A stretch of DNA of 64,000 nt from Coix lacryma-jobi var. lacryma-jobi (GCA_009763385.1 CM019831.1:18130080-18194079); one strand, 5' to 3'. Counted from the first letter of the stretch, positions 11,653 through 23,262 are shown. A program made the numbers and translations. The notes: a model not told the origin generated them from the sequence alone.

Positions 11653-13740
11653 GGTCCCAAGCTTGAAAGCATCGGTGGTGCCGGTTCTCCTCACAGTGCA
11701 GATGCGGGAGTCACTACTCTGCCTAGCCTGTGTGCACCTCCATGATGCCTAGCCTCTGAGATAGCTCGCAAGCGCCGATGGTGTGGTGGATATGGTGTCC
11801 TCCCACTCGGGAGATGCTACACATATGCTCTGTGAGCATGTGACCGGTGGCACGAGTGCCAGGCTCACACGTGGTAAACCAATTCGTTTACCGACAGAGT
11901 CCGCAAGCGCACAAAGTTACTGTTGTAGCATTTCACCGTGAGTATTCCAGGTATCATTATTTATAGATTCAAAGATTGCAGATATACCCATGACAAGAAC
12001 ATGATACTTGCATAGTTGACCAATTAATCATAGCAGGAGGATAAACGTTGGTTTGATAGTGGGATCATCACACATACATCATAAGATAAACAAAGCTTCT
12101 ACAGGGATAGAAGAAAGAATAAAAAAATAACTTACGGAGCATATATCCTAAAAAAAGTTATGTTAATGAATTAAGCATACATGTCATCATCATGTTAAAA
12201 TTAACATTAGGTATTGGATGGATTAGAAGACCTGGGAACACTGGTCTGCCAGCAGGATACATCGGGCAATTTAGACTCCTACCCCTAGTCAAACATGGGG
12301 GATTACAAGGGATGGATAGGGTTGCCACCACCTGCCGCCTACCACCTCAACTGTGGACTAAGCCAGACATTTACCCATCCCCATATACCCGAGAACCATT
12401 CTCACATACATGACGAACACTTACACCTCCCCGATAAAGATGTAATCGCACCCGAAGGCACGATAAAACACCATCCAACACATAATCTTAAGATAGCAAG
12501 ATCTAAATATGATGAATGAAGAATAGTGCTCGTGTTCATGATGAACATAGGTCTAAAACTATGAACTAGCTCTAAAACGATGAACAATGAACAAGAACAT
12601 AGCTCTAATTCAAGAACATAGCAATGTTGATCATAAGTATACAGGGCCATGCAGCCCGCGGGCCTGCGGCCCGGCCCACGCCCCAAAAATTTGGAACGGC
12701 CCAAGCATAGCCCGGCCCGAGGCACCAGGTCGTGCTTGGACCGCCACCCTGGCCCGTGGCACGGCCCGCTGCATCGCTGATTTTTTTTTTAAAAAAAACA
12801 GCCCACCAAATATACCACCAGGCCACCCACTCTCTAACCCTAACTCCCCATTCCCCACTCACATCCCCGTCACCCTAGCCCCAATCCCCAACCGCACGGC
12901 CGCACTCGACCGATGGGCGACGGCGCCGCCAGTGCCACTCCCCACCACACGTCTGGTGTCCCCACCCCACTCTATCTCCCAAGCTAGCAAGGTTGAAGCC
13001 CCAGCCCCCACGTCCGTGCGGATGAAGGTCACGTTGAAGCCCGGCCCCGACCACCGACGTCGCCCCTCCAAGCCCTCCCGCTGGCCGCCGCACCCCCGTG
13101 TGGTCGTGTCCCCAATCCTCGGCTCGCCGCTGCAACCCCACGCGGTCGCGCCCCACTCAGCGGTGGCGGTGGGCGCGTGGGCGGTTGGGCGTGACCCGCT
13201 ACTCGACGACGACAACGAGCCGCCACCAACGATGATGACGCGGCCGACGACTCAAGCCTCCAGCTCCCCCTGCGGCCTCCTCAACCGCGGCTCCGCCTTC
13301 TGCCAGCCTGCGACTGGCGCTCTTGCGCTCAGGCCGCCCGTGGCATGCAGGAGCCCGTCGTGCTGTTGTGCCGGCCCGAAGGCCCATAGGCCGTGCCTTG
13401 GGCCGGAGGCCAGACACGAAGCCCGCAGCGGCACAGCCCGTGAGGCACAATTGTAACACCTCTGGTGTTTAACTGTAATTAACCTGACATGTCATCATCA
13501 TTAGTCATTAATCATCCTTGCCTTGCATTTATGTTTGCTTAGTACTTGTGTAGCAATCTCTTTTCAAAAACCCTAAAAGCCCAAATCTTCCTTAAGGGCA
13601 AAAATGGTAATTTCACCTCTGTGCCTAGCTTTGTGTAATTCTTGTTCAGTTGGATGTCTTGAAGTTTTGTTGTGTTGGCCAAAGTTCAAAAACCAAAATC
13701 AGATTTCAAATCCCTTTGCAAAACCCTGATTTCCAAACCC

Positions 13741-14185
13741 TGGATTTTATCCCTCTTTTTGTAATTCAAAAATTATTCAAAATTTGAGGTTGGTCCAAAA
13801 AGCAAAGTTGTAGATCTGGCCGAGATAAACAACTTTGGTATTTACAAATTTTCAAGTTTCTGTACAAAGTTTGAAGTAAATCTAAATTCATTCAAATTCC
13901 AGTTTTTGTCCCCTTTTCAGTTTTCAAAATTTATTTAAAAACTATTGAGTTTCAGAAAAAGGGTATATTAGCAAAGTTGTAGGTTTTGATAAAAGGAACA
14001 ACTTTCATTTTTGCAGATTTCCAACTTTCAATGTAAAATCAAAAGTAATTTTGAAATTATTCAAATCCTAAAAGTGTCCCCTTTTCTGATTTCGTATTTA
14101 ATTCAAAAACTGTTTGGAATTTGAAAATATTCTTTTTTACAAAGTTGTAGATCTCTTTTTTCTGAACAACTTTGGTGTTTTGAGT
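13741..14185. repeat. Three degenerate ~168-bp tandem units
   Basis: The word aaagttgtag recurs at 13,804, 13,973 and 14,141, spacings of 169 and 168. Each is preceded by a poly-A/T-rich ttcaaaa...att stretch and followed by aacaacttt and a ttcaa-rich segment with gtccccttttc. They lie immediately upstream of the LTR promoter. Confidence 0.7.
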
Positions 14186-14601
14186 TTTTGCTGCTCAATT
14201 CAAGTTTTGGGAGTAATTTGCAAAATACAGAGATCAGCCAAAAGTCAAACCCTAGACCTAGCCCTGTTCATCTCCTACCTCTAGCCGGCACAGAACAGGA
14301 GGGGGTCCCGGCCATGGCCGCACGCCAGCGCCGCTTGCGCCACGCGCCTGGCAGCCGCACGCCCGCCCCCGACTTGTCGCCTGCGCCCGCGCCATCATGC
14401 CGCACACGCACGCGCAAAGCGCTGACCTCTGCCCCGTCCCCCACTGCTCCTAGCACGACGCCGCCGCGTGGCCGTCGCCGGCGAACGTACACCCGGCCCC
14501 TGCGCGCACGCCGTCCTTCCCGCCAGCCTGCAATCGAGTGCGCACGCCTTGGCCGAACTCATCCACACCATCCCGTGCTCTCTACCGTCCCCGACCGTGC
14601 C

Positions 14602-14609
14602 TATAAAAG
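14602..14609 (+). promoter_or_regulatory. TATA box of the giant LTR
   Basis: tataaaag in the context cgtgcctataaaagggaccg. It lies between AT-rich upstream repeats and a GC-rich downstream stretch, the expected U3/R junction. Confidence 0.65.
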
Positions 14610-14964
14610 GGACCGCCGGAGTCCGAACTCCTCACTCGTCTCCGCCACCGTGGCCAGCTCACTCCGAAGCTCCCGCCGCTCAACCACCTAGCCCGAAAGC
14701 TCCGCCTTGAGCTCGTGAAGCTTTCCCACCCCTCAATTTCACCTTCCCCGCCTCCAATCGCCCGGCGTAACCCCATCTTCCCAAACTCCGACGGAACACC
14801 GGTGAACTCGGGTTCGTCAAATACTACCTCTCCGGCCACGATCATCTTCCCCTGACCCCTGTGTCAGCTTCCTTGGCTCCGCGCGACTCTAACCAGGCCC
14901 TTGCGGTCTCGTGTGTTGCGCAGGATCGCCGGATCGCCGGAGTGCCGCCGCGGTCGTCTCCTTC

Positions 14965-15115
14965 CTCGAGCCTCACCCTCGAGCACGTGCCGAGCCTCAC
15001 CCTCGAGCACGTGTCGAGCCTCACCCTCGAGCCTCACCCTCGAGCACGTGTCGAGCCTCACCCTCGAGCCTCACCCTCGAGCACGTTCCCGAGCCACACC
15101 CTCGAGCACGTCTGC
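14965..15115 (+). repeat. 24-bp minisatellite with CTCGAG and CACGTG palindromes
   Basis: Units of gagcctcaccctcgagcacg plus tgtc, partly as 15-bp half units. Most units contain CTCGAG and several contain CACGTG. The unit length is a multiple of three and the stretch stays open in one frame (14,861-15,565), but the encoded repeat has no known domain. Confidence 0.8.
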
Positions 15116-15194
15116 GAACTGCGCTCCCTCGAAGCAGCCGAGCCCTGCCTCCGACCCGTGGTAAGCACCCGAAGCCTCCGGTCTCTGCTTCCAC

Positions 15195-15480
15195 TCCGTT
15201 TCGCCCGAGCCTCCCAGCCAGGCCTCGAGCACACGTTCTCCGCTTCGCCCGAGCCAGGCCTCGGCGAACACATGCTTTCCGTCTCGCCCGAGCCTCCCAG
15301 TCAGGCCTCGGACGGACGCATGCTTTCCGTCTCGCCCGAGCCTCCCAGTCAGGCCTCGGACGGACGCTTGCTTTCCGTTTCGCCCGAGCCTCCCGGCCAG
15401 GCCTCGGACGAAACGCTTGTTTCCGTCTCGCCCAAGCCTACCAGCCAGGTCTCGGACGGCCGAGTGTTTCCGCCTCGCCC
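15195..15480 (+). repeat. 48-bp minisatellite (16-codon period)
   Basis: About five to six copies of tcgcccgagcctcccagtca followed by ggcctcggacggacgcatgctttccgtc. Each copy is 48 bp, so the plus-strand frame repeats SVSPEPPSQASDGRML-like residues without a stop for 234 codons. I do not recognise a protein family; composition alone could explain the open frame. Confidence 0.8.
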
Positions 15481-18400
15481 GAGCCCTGCTGTCCGCCTCG
15501 CAGCGATTCGCCCGAGCCCCTGCGAGGAAGGGGCACAACGCTCTTTTCTTTTTTTTCTTTTTTGAAAGAGTGTGAATAGTGTTCTGTTTTCTCTTTTTTG
15601 TGTGAATTAATCTGTTGTTCCTTAAATCCTGATAAAATTATGGTATGCTCCATGCACTGTGTAGTATTTTATAAAAATATGAAACTTGACTTTTCTGCAA
15701 GAATTTAAAAATGTAAAATCCCTCTTTTAATTAATAAATGGATAGTTTCGGATTTTTAGAAAATTATTTATAACTCCAAAAATCATGAGATAAATTTTTG
15801 TGAGCTTCCTATGCCATGTTTAGTCTCTGGTGAAATTTTAAAGTCTTTTGGAACAAGTTGATTTTTAAGCATTTATCTTTAATTGTTAAATAGTGCCTTT
15901 TGTTAATTAATGTCTGGAATTATTTGAGCACTTTAATAACCTCCAAAAATTATGAAATTTGTTTTGCCATCTATCTACACCATAATGAACTTATGTGATT
16001 AATTTGGTAATTTTTGGAGCAACTTCATAAAATGACCTTTTTAAATAATTAAGGAAAATAGAAAAAGTGATTAGGGTTCATGTTGTATGCCCTGTTTTGC
16101 ATTGTTCATGCTAGCATACTCATGTGCATGCATCATTGCATTCGTATAGTCACCGAAGAAGGAGTCAAGATCGAGGCAGCCGCCGATGAACCTGTCCCCG
16201 AGGCTACCCCGAGCTCCGACAACTGCCCTGCCGCCCTAGAGCCTGCCCTCTTTGCTCTTCAAGGCAAGCCCCGGTGCATTTAACCCTTCCTTGGTTTTAT
16301 AAAATGTTTTCCTTAAATGCTTTTGAGTTAAACTACTGCATTAGGTTTATAGGAGTTGTGTGCTATCCTAATTGATGCACTATCCACCTTGACCACTGAT
16401 ACACCTGATACCTGCTTTTCAAAAGTATTTGAAAAATGCTTAGCAATGCTTATTGAATTAGACTTTGCAATAAAATGCCAATTTCAAAAGTGTGATCACT
16501 TAAGGAATGTTTATGGGATTTTGGTCTTACTCCCCGGCTGTTGGCTAGGTATCTGATCCGTACCTAGTCAATAGCGAGGAGAGGTTGTCCGAGCGTACGG
16601 TGCCGTCATGTTGTAGTCCGGGACTCAACAGTTGACACCGACCGGGACAGGGTTGAAAAACTGACAGGACTATTACGCTTGGGTGAGATATAACCAAGGT
16701 ATAGTTCTGGCTGGAAAATTAGGGACCATCCGTATGGGGGCCTGCTGGTCAAGACTTGTAACTATTCACATACTACGGAAAGCTCTGGCTCCGAGGAATC
16801 CTTTATTGGACCGACAACCGCGCACTGGGAGTGGAGAGATGGCGGAAGTAGCATGTACCCACGTGGTCGTCGTACCTGGAAAGGAGTGGTGTACTGTACT
16901 TCCGGGTGGCGTAGGACCGGGCCCAATCTTGGAGGAATCGTGGTAGACGAGTTGGCATATGCAAGCTTGGGTGCTACATATGCAGTGTGGATAGGGATCC
17001 TCAGCTGAGTATTATTTATCCGGATTAACGTTGCTCCTCGGTTATGGAGACTTGGTCCACTAACTGTCAACGGAGAGTGGTTCTCAACTAGGAATGTTTT
17101 GAAATGTAAAATGAATCATGAACGATGAAGAATTGAGGAATACTGAATCTTTCAAAAATAAAATAAGGTTTATAAAAATGCTTTTCTGCAAAATACTTGA
17201 TCTTGCTTAAGCCTTACCTTGACTACCCTAAGCCTCTCATTCCTGAGTCTTCTCCCTTTTTCTTTAGTCGGGTAAGTCTTGTTGAGTACCCCAGTACTCA
17301 GGGTTTGTTACCCATGCTGCAGGTATGACAGAGTCCCCGATGTGTCTTGCACCCTGCTGCGTGACCATCGTCCAGGAAGAGGCCGATGAGGCCGAAGAAT
17401 AGTTGTATACCCGCGGGCTGGGTGATTATAAGTATCTTTGCTGTTCTCCACTATGTTGCCTATGTCTATTTCTATTATCAGAACTTGGTTTGTAATAACT
17501 GCACCTTAATTTCTATTTGGAACCCTGTTTTGTAAAACTAATGTTATTTAAGTCTTCCGCTCATTATTCCGATGTTATTTGTAAAAGTATGCAATGCTGT
17601 AACCGAATTGTGAGATGATCCTGCGGACATTGGGCACTGATGTAGCCCGGTGGCGAACAGGTCTTAATCACATGGAACATGGGTTCGGCTGTCAGAGGTT
17701 GACAGGGACACGTGGGCCATGGGATTAGGGTCGTTCCGTCACAACAACGACACGGCGAGGCACGAGCCCCATCAAGCCAGCACGACACGACGTCTGGCCG
17801 AGCTGGCACAGCACGGCCCGTTTGCCATCTATAATCATAAGAGAATAAGAACAAGTATGAAAAGAGTAACTTAGTATTATTCATACCAAGTTGATCCTTA
17901 CAACTTCTCCTCCTCTCTTACAAGTAGCACTTGCTCCAACTACTAGAAGACTAACTAAAGATAGAGAGCTCCAAGTACAATGTGGAATGTATGAGATGTG
18001 TATGAGAGATGATTGAGAGGGAGCCCCTACTCCTACTTTTATACTACAAGAGGTCGGTTTCGGAGGATGTAAACATGGAAATCTCGATGAACCGCCTATG
18101 CATGCCGCCATTCAACCACCATAGGAGGTCAGTGGCTAGTGGGGCCAGGGGCGGTGCGGCTGCACCCCTAGTGGGCCCACTGGCCACCGCCTTTGCATGG
18201 TGGGTTGTGGATTTGGTGCTTGTGGTTGCCATGGTGGTCGCTAGCCTAGATTTGATTTTTAGGTGGGCTTCTTCTGTATTTCTTGATTATACGCTTTGTC
18301 GAAAAACATATTCTTCTTGCCTTTCCCATGGTATTCTTTTGTTGATGCCTGTAAAATAATGATTCTCCAATACAAGTGGAAATAGGTCGAGCTGATAACA

Positions 18401-18589
18401 TATATATATATGCAAGTATGCTTTGTTTGTCCTTAGTTGGCTTATTGTCTGTAAGCACCACCAACACAACAGTAAAATGATATCCTATTATAATTAAGCT
18501 TGTTTTATATAAAATACAACCTTTGTAGTTTTTTTCTATAGCAAAGTATAAAAAATACTTATAAATTTATAATATATTTGATTTTTATA

Positions 18590-19795
18590 GAGTAAAGTCT
18601 ATCGCCGGTTCCTAAACTTGTACTGTTATGTCATTTCAGTCTTTAAACTTGCAAATCGATTGTTTAGGTCCTCAAACTTGTTAGGTTGTGTCATCTCGGT
18701 CCTTAAACTTGTTCGATCGTGTCATCCCAGTCACTAAACTTGTAAATTACCTGTTTAGGTCCTCAAACTTATTCAATTATGTCATCCTAGTCCTTAAACT
18801 TTGTTTTAGATCTCATCTAGATCTAAACATGGCAATTTAAAAACTTTATATCAATAAATAATTCATAATTTTTTCATATGAACTCGGATAAAGACAAACT
18901 TTATATCAAAATTATAGTCCTTGATACGATCTATAACTTTGTAGTTGAAAGTTTTTTGAATTAAAATTTCTTAGAGTCCTAAAATATTTTTTATGATTAT
19001 AAATATTGAAATTTAAAATTATCAAACAATCTTGATTATTGACATAATCTATACTCCCTCCGTATCACAAATAGAAGACGTTTAGGACAGTGACACGGTC
19101 TTCAAAGCATAACTTTGACCATTTATTTCTTTAAAAATATTTGTTGTAAAGTGGTATATATATACTTTTATGAAAATACTTTTCAAGACAAATTTATTTA
19201 TATGATTTTTATATCTCAAAACTCAATAATTTAAAAGTTATTCATGATTTATAATCCCAATGTTTGACCAAAATCTTTTCCAAAACGTCTTTTATTTGCG
19301 ATACGGAGGGAGTATAAAAGTTATAGTTCTCAATGTAATAAACGACGTTGTAGATGATTTTTTTTGTTTAAAGTGGTTAAGTATCCAAAAATTTAATTTT
19401 AAATTTTAAATTTTGAATTCTATAAACATACAATAATATTTTGGTACCCTAAACAGTTTAATTTCAAAACTTTTCAACTACAAAGTTGTAGATCACATCA
19501 AAAGCTACAATATTAATATAAATGTTATCTTTATTCGAGTTCATATTAAAAAGTTATGAAATATTTTTTGATATAAAGATTTTAGATCGCTCTATTTTAA
19601 CCTAGATGAGACTCAAAACCAAGTTTCAGGACTGAGATGACGTAACTAAACAAGTTTAAAGACCTAAATCGGTGATTTGCAACTTTAGGGACCAGGATGA
19701 CACAACCGACCAAACCTAAACGACGGATTTATGAGTTTAGGGACCGGAATGACACAAAAATACAAGTTTAAAAACCGTTAATGGACTTTTAACTC
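18590..19795. mobile_element. MULE-type MITE with long terminal inverted repeats
   Basis: An exact 9-bp TSD ATTTTTATA lies at 18,581-18,589 and 19,796-19,804. The ends GAGTAAAGTCTATCGCCGG and, inverted, GAGTTAAAAGTCCATTAACGG begin inverted repeats of roughly 200 bp built of ggtcctcaaacttg...gtgtcat units. Long TIRs plus 9-bp TSD fit Mutator-like elements. No transposase. A Stowaway sits inside. Confidence 0.88.
19054..19312. mobile_element. Stowaway-like MITE nested in the MULE MITE
   Basis: Ends ctccctccgtatcacaaata and, inverted, tttgcgatacggagggag, flanked by TA at 19,052-19,053 and 19,313-19,314. It is younger than the element it interrupts. Confidence 0.85.
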
Positions 19796-20257
19796 ATTTT
19801 TATACTATCCAATTGTTTGGTTATCGTCGGACCAACAATAGATATAGATTTTGATAAAAATACTTGCTAGAGGTATAAATTTAAGTTGATCTGTTCAGTG
19901 TTTTTACTAAATTCTCCTTCCTACCCTTATAGTCCGGGAAAAGAAAAAAAATTCATAAAAAGAAAACAGGATTTGGGCATAAAAAAACAGAAAACCGTAA
20001 ACGGTACTGAATCAATGTTTTAGTTGGACAAAAGATTTCGTGATAGAATTTTTGTTTTTTTTTATTATTATAAATATTATAAAGCTAGGTATATAGATAT
20101 AGATACCGTTGTAGATATAGATATATATCGTGAAGAGCGGAAAAATACAAAAATAGTAGTTTACTGTTTTTTCCCGCTTAGAATAGAATAGAATAAAGTG
20201 TTGATTTTTTTTTTCCTGGAGTGCGCTTAGCCCTAAACAAGCTGTGGCCGCCGCATC

Positions 20258-20263
20258 TATAAA
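20258..20263 (+). promoter_or_regulatory. Probable TATA box of the F-box/kelch gene
   Basis: tataaa in cgcatctataaattcgg, followed by a pyrimidine-rich leader with a (CT)n run at about 20,371-20,390, a common arrangement near plant transcription starts. It is about 565 bases before the start codon, with a leader intron between. Assignment is by position. Confidence 0.5.
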
Positions 20264-20505
20264 TTCGGAGGGGGATATAATCAAACACACACGGACCCCC
20301 GGTCTGCGTTTTGTCCCTGCGGGCTGCGGCCCTGCCTTTTCTCCCATTCGGCCATTCCCCTCGCCGCGTGAGCTCTCTCTCTCTCTCTCTCCCTCCTCCC
20401 CTCGCGCCGACGACCGGGCGCCCGCGGCGGCCGCCGCCGCCCAGCTTCCGTCTTACCCTCCGCCAGGTCTTCTTCGGGCTCTTCGCCGGCGACGAGCGCC
20501 ACCAG

Positions 20506-20667
20506 GTACGCCCTCCCCTCCCCTTCCCTTTCTGTTGTGCGAGACTGGGCGCCCAAACCGCAAATTAAGCTTGCGTGTATCCCGATTTGATCTAATTGCA
20601 GGGTGTATACATGCGTTATGCTATGCCTACTAACTTCGTTTTTGTTTTCTTCTTCAAATGTTATCAG
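20506..20667 (+). other. Probable intron in the 5' leader
   Basis: Donor accag|gtacgc at 20,506. Two plausible acceptors, attgcag at 20,601 and ttatcag at 20,667; the longer choice is given. The retained leader then has a (GGTT)5 run at 20,721-20,740 before the ATG at 20,828. No coding exon is needed upstream. Confidence 0.5.
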
Positions 20668-20827
20668 GTGTACACCCATGCCCTTAACTGCGCCCGCCCC
20701 CTGCGAACTGGTTTCCCGCTGGTTGGTTGGTTGGTTGGTTTGTGTGGATTTGGCTGCCGGAGGAGGATTTGATGCAGCCTTCAGGATCACTGTAGATTCG
20801 TTGTGAAATCCGAAGGCTGCTCAGGTC

Positions 20828-22156
20828 ATGTTGGGGGACCAGCGCATGATACTGGCCCTGGACTCAGCTAGCTCATCAAGCTCTGCCCCTGCTGATTTGA
20901 CCCTCTCTGAAGAGCTTCCTTCTGTGAGCAGGAACTGTGTGATTGAGAGCCTGCAGGTGGGGTGGGCGCAGAAGGGAGGAGGGCAGGCGGCGGAGGGTCT
21001 GGTGAATTGTTACAGCAACAAGACGAAGAAGAAGAAGAAGGTCGGCAGTGGTTCGTGGAGTCCTGCGACCAAAGCGTGGGGCTGCAAGATGGAGGGTGCC
21101 GATGAGACTGGCGAAGTCAACACGAGCGAGCTCATCGGTGGGATCGGCAGGGAGTTGGCGATTTCATGCCTGCTCCGTCTTCCCCGGTCTTACTATTATG
21201 ATGTGGCGTGTGTTAATCGGTCTTTCTACTCCCTCATGAGGTTTGGGGACCTTTACAGGTTGAGGCAGGAGGCCGGGATCGTCGAGCAGATGGTCTATTG
21301 CTCGTGCAACGTTCTCGAGTGGGAAGGTTTTGATCCGTGCCGCCAACGGTGGTTCAGCATCCCTTCCATGCCTCCCATAGAGTGCTTCACACTTGCCGAT
21401 AAGGAATCCCTGGCTGTGGGCACCAACATCCTCGTCTTTGGGAAGAGGGTGGAAGCCCATGTTGTGCTGAGGTATAGCCTTCTGACTAACTCTTGGACAA
21501 CAGGAGAGATGATGAATACACCGAGGTGCTTGTTTGCCTCGGCAAGCTTCAGTGAGAAGGCTATTGTAGCTGGTGGTTTTGGCGAGAGTGGTCCGTTGAG
21601 CTCTGCTGAGCTTTATGATTCTGAGATGAAGACATGGACCACTCTCCCAAACATGAACAGGGCACGCCAGATGTGCTCTGGTTTCTTCATGGATGACAAG
21701 TTCTATGTCATTGGTGGGAAAGCTGAGAGACACAATGAGGTCCTTACTTGTGCTGAGGAGTTTGATTTGGAGAACCGCACCTGGCGCTTGATCCCAGACA
21801 TGGCACAGGGTCTTAATGGTGGAAGCGGTGCTCCACCTCTTGTTGCTGTTGTGAATAATCAACTTTATGCTGCTGACTATGCATCGAAGGAGGTTAGAAA
21901 ATACGATAAGGAAAATAATGCCTGGATCACTCTTGGATTGTTACCTGGGAGGTATACATCGGTTCATGGCTGGGGAATTGCTTTTCGTAGTTGTGGAGAT
22001 ATGCTCATTGTAATTGGTGGAGTGAGTGCTGGTGGTAGCGGGCTGATTGAAATTTGTTCCTGGGTACCCAATAATGAACCGCCAGATTGGAAGATCATTG
22101 GCACCCGCCGTTCCTCCGGAAGCTTTGTGTACAATTGTGCTGTGATGAGTTGTTGA
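20828..22156 (+). CDS. F-box/kelch-repeat protein (SKIP11/At1g74510-like)
   Basis: Single-exon gene of 442 codons. Residues 1-95 are low complexity and include a Ser run (SSSSSA) and a basic KTKKKKKV stretch (65-72) that could be a nuclear signal. The F-box is about residues 101-147 (ELIGGIGRELAISCLLRLPR, then VACVNRSFYSLMR). Kelch repeats follow from about 195 to 435, marked by VAGGF and VIGGKAE double-Gly motifs, paired with Tyr and Trp in ELYDSEMKTW and EFDLENRTW. Members of this family bridge substrates to the SCF (SKP1-CUL1) ubiquitin ligase through the F-box, with the kelch propeller as the substrate-binding face. Arabidopsis SKIP11 and relatives have similar length and layout. The substrate is not predictable. 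GC-rich codon use and lack of breaks mark it as the one clear host gene here. Confidence 0.93.
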   Translation: MLGDQRMILALDSASSSSSAPADLTLSEELPSVSRNCVIESLQVGWAQKGGGQAAEGLVNCYSNKTKKKKKVGSGSWSPATKAWGCKMEGADETGEVNTSELIGGIGRELAISCLLRLPRSYYYDVACVNRSFYSLMRFGDLYRLRQEAGIVEQMVYCSCNVLEWEGFDPCRQRWFSIPSMPPIECFTLADKESLAVGTNILVFGKRVEAHVVLRYSLLTNSWTTGEMMNTPRCLFASASFSEKAIVAGGFGESGPLSSAELYDSEMKTWTTLPNMNRARQMCSGFFMDDKFYVIGGKAERHNEVLTCAEEFDLENRTWRLIPDMAQGLNGGSGAPPLVAVVNNQLYAADYASKEVRKYDKENNAWITLGLLPGRYTSVHGWGIAFRSCGDMLIVIGGVSAGGSGLIEICSWVPNNEPPDWKIIGTRRSSGSFVYNCAVMSC

Positions 22157-22528
22157 CATACCAGGGCTATTACATTACCAACTGTACATCTTGACCAAAA
22201 GGAAGGATAAAGAAGGCAAATTCTGCTGAGTCTGTTTACTCCTTGATGGGTAACTTCTGCCCACTGGCATGTTAGGCTAAGCTGAAGGTCCAATAGAACT
22301 TCTCATGTAGCTTCTTACTTATGTCTAATCTCTTCATTTTAATTCCATTTGGAGGGCCTGCAATTGATTTCCGGAAAGTGGGACATGCAGTTCAGTATTA
22401 GATTAATAATTTGGTGCAACTTCAAACATTTTGATCTTCCCTGGGTACCTTGATCAAAGTTTTTTTTTTTTTTCCTTTTAGCTCCAGAGAATAGCCTTAC
22501 ATTGGCAAACCATTTGCCCATAGATTGT

Positions 22529-22534
22529 AATAAA
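22529..22534 (+). terminator. Probable polyadenylation signal
   Basis: aataaa within tgtaataaataaagg, about 375 bases after the F-box/kelch stop codon. Other weaker AT-rich signals lie downstream, so the true 3' end is uncertain. Confidence 0.4.
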
Positions 22535-23180
22535 TAAAGGAAAAAAAAGAAATATGTCTTTGTTTTTCAATTGTTGCCTTTCCCTTTGTCTTTTCTTGGT
22601 TAATTGTGACTGTAGGCAACTGTGAATCATTACCTTCTATTTGTATGCAATGCTTTTTCTTTTTGCAAGGTTTGTAGAGTATGAGTACTCAGCAATTGTG
22701 TCTTGTTATCCTACCTATTGGTATCTGATAATATTAATTCTATCTCAATTTGGCTTCTTGAGTGTGGAAAGCTGCTTTTGGTCATTTATGAACTCTCATT
22801 TTAGTTTGGAACAAGTGAATGTCTTGGGACTTAGTTGCCATTTATACTTGCAATAATTCTGATTAACTGACCATTTCTCTTGAGTTCTGACTTTGTAGCT
22901 TTGAGGTTTTCTAAATAATTCACAGCAAAATTAGTATATACTATGCATTACATTATGTTTCGAACATGGTGTATTGTAGTCAGTCTATATTGTATGTATA
23001 CAATGTTGAAATTATTCTATATTGACTTGAACTAGATTCTTTAAGTGGTGAACAGAAATGACAATTATTTACTGTAATGAGTGTGGAAGTTTATGCCTGT
23101 TGTTCTGTTGACAATGATCTTATATCATTCTGTTCATTAAAAAAAGGGATGTTGATCGCTTTGCATCACCGATGAGTGAA

Positions 23181-23262
23181 GCATATCAGTACCTAAGTTA
23201 TCGGAGTGTCTTAAAAGCATATCAGTACCTAAGTTATCAGAGTGTCTTAAAAGCATATCAGA
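23181..23262. repeat. 36-bp tandem repeat
   Basis: gcatatcagtacctaagtta plus tcggagtgtcttaaaa occurs twice (starts 23,181 and 23,217), with a partial third copy at 23,253 (gcatatcag). Confidence 0.85.

Larger units (their letters stand above)
13452..17743 (+). mobile_element. Giant gypsy-type solo LTR (4.3 kb)
   Basis: Starts TGTAACACCTCTGGTGTTT and ends GTTCCGTCACA, with 5-bp flanks ACAAT and ACAAC (one mismatch), so a worn TSD. There are no internal genes, PBS or polypurine tract and no second LTR, which fits a solo LTR left by recombination. Inside, in order: a 168-bp-period AT-rich repeat (13,741-14,185), a TATA box at 14,602, GC-rich transcribed sequence with two in-phase minisatellites, AT-rich sequence, and a terminal part with gttgagtaccccagtactca (17,281-17,300). 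The start resembles the one at 63,393. The assignment to a Ty3/gypsy (Tat-like) lineage is from LTR size and layout only. Confidence 0.7.
12638..17833. mobile_element. GC-rich hAT-like element split by a solo LTR
   Basis: An exact 8-bp duplication ATCATAAG flanks the unit (12,630-12,637 and 17,834-17,841). Ends read TATACAGGGCCATGCAGC and, inverted, TATAGATGGCAAACGGGC, imperfect but alignable. Both flanks of the inserted LTR are the same GC-rich type (ggcccgtggcacggcccg; ggcacagcacggcccg). Without the LTR it is about 0.9 kb. A 289-codon open frame (12,587-13,456) is a by-product of GC-rich composition and starts outside the element; it has no recognisable domain. Confidence 0.6.
11880..18480 (-). 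mobile_element. Old Athila-type LTR remnant, interrupted
   Basis: Parts outside the nested element (11,880-12,637 and 17,842-18,480) resemble the Athila-like LTR at 45,465-47,312: cgcaagcgcac...gttgtagcatttcacc...caggtatcattatttat near 11,905-11,965, then gaactagctct/gaacaagaaca words near 12,560-12,600. A possible TATA region (cttttatactac) lies near 18,037. Neither end nor a TSD was established, so this is a low-confidence grouping. Confidence 0.35.

Noticed and set aside
12587..13456. 289-codon plus-strand open frame
   Set aside because: It crosses the border of a hAT-like element. Its Pro/Ala/Arg-rich content follows the GC-rich DNA, and both strands are equally open.
21164..21862. 232-codon open frame on the minus strand
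   Set aside because: It lies wholly antisense to the F-box/kelch gene, whose domain motifs and codon use are clear on the plus strand.
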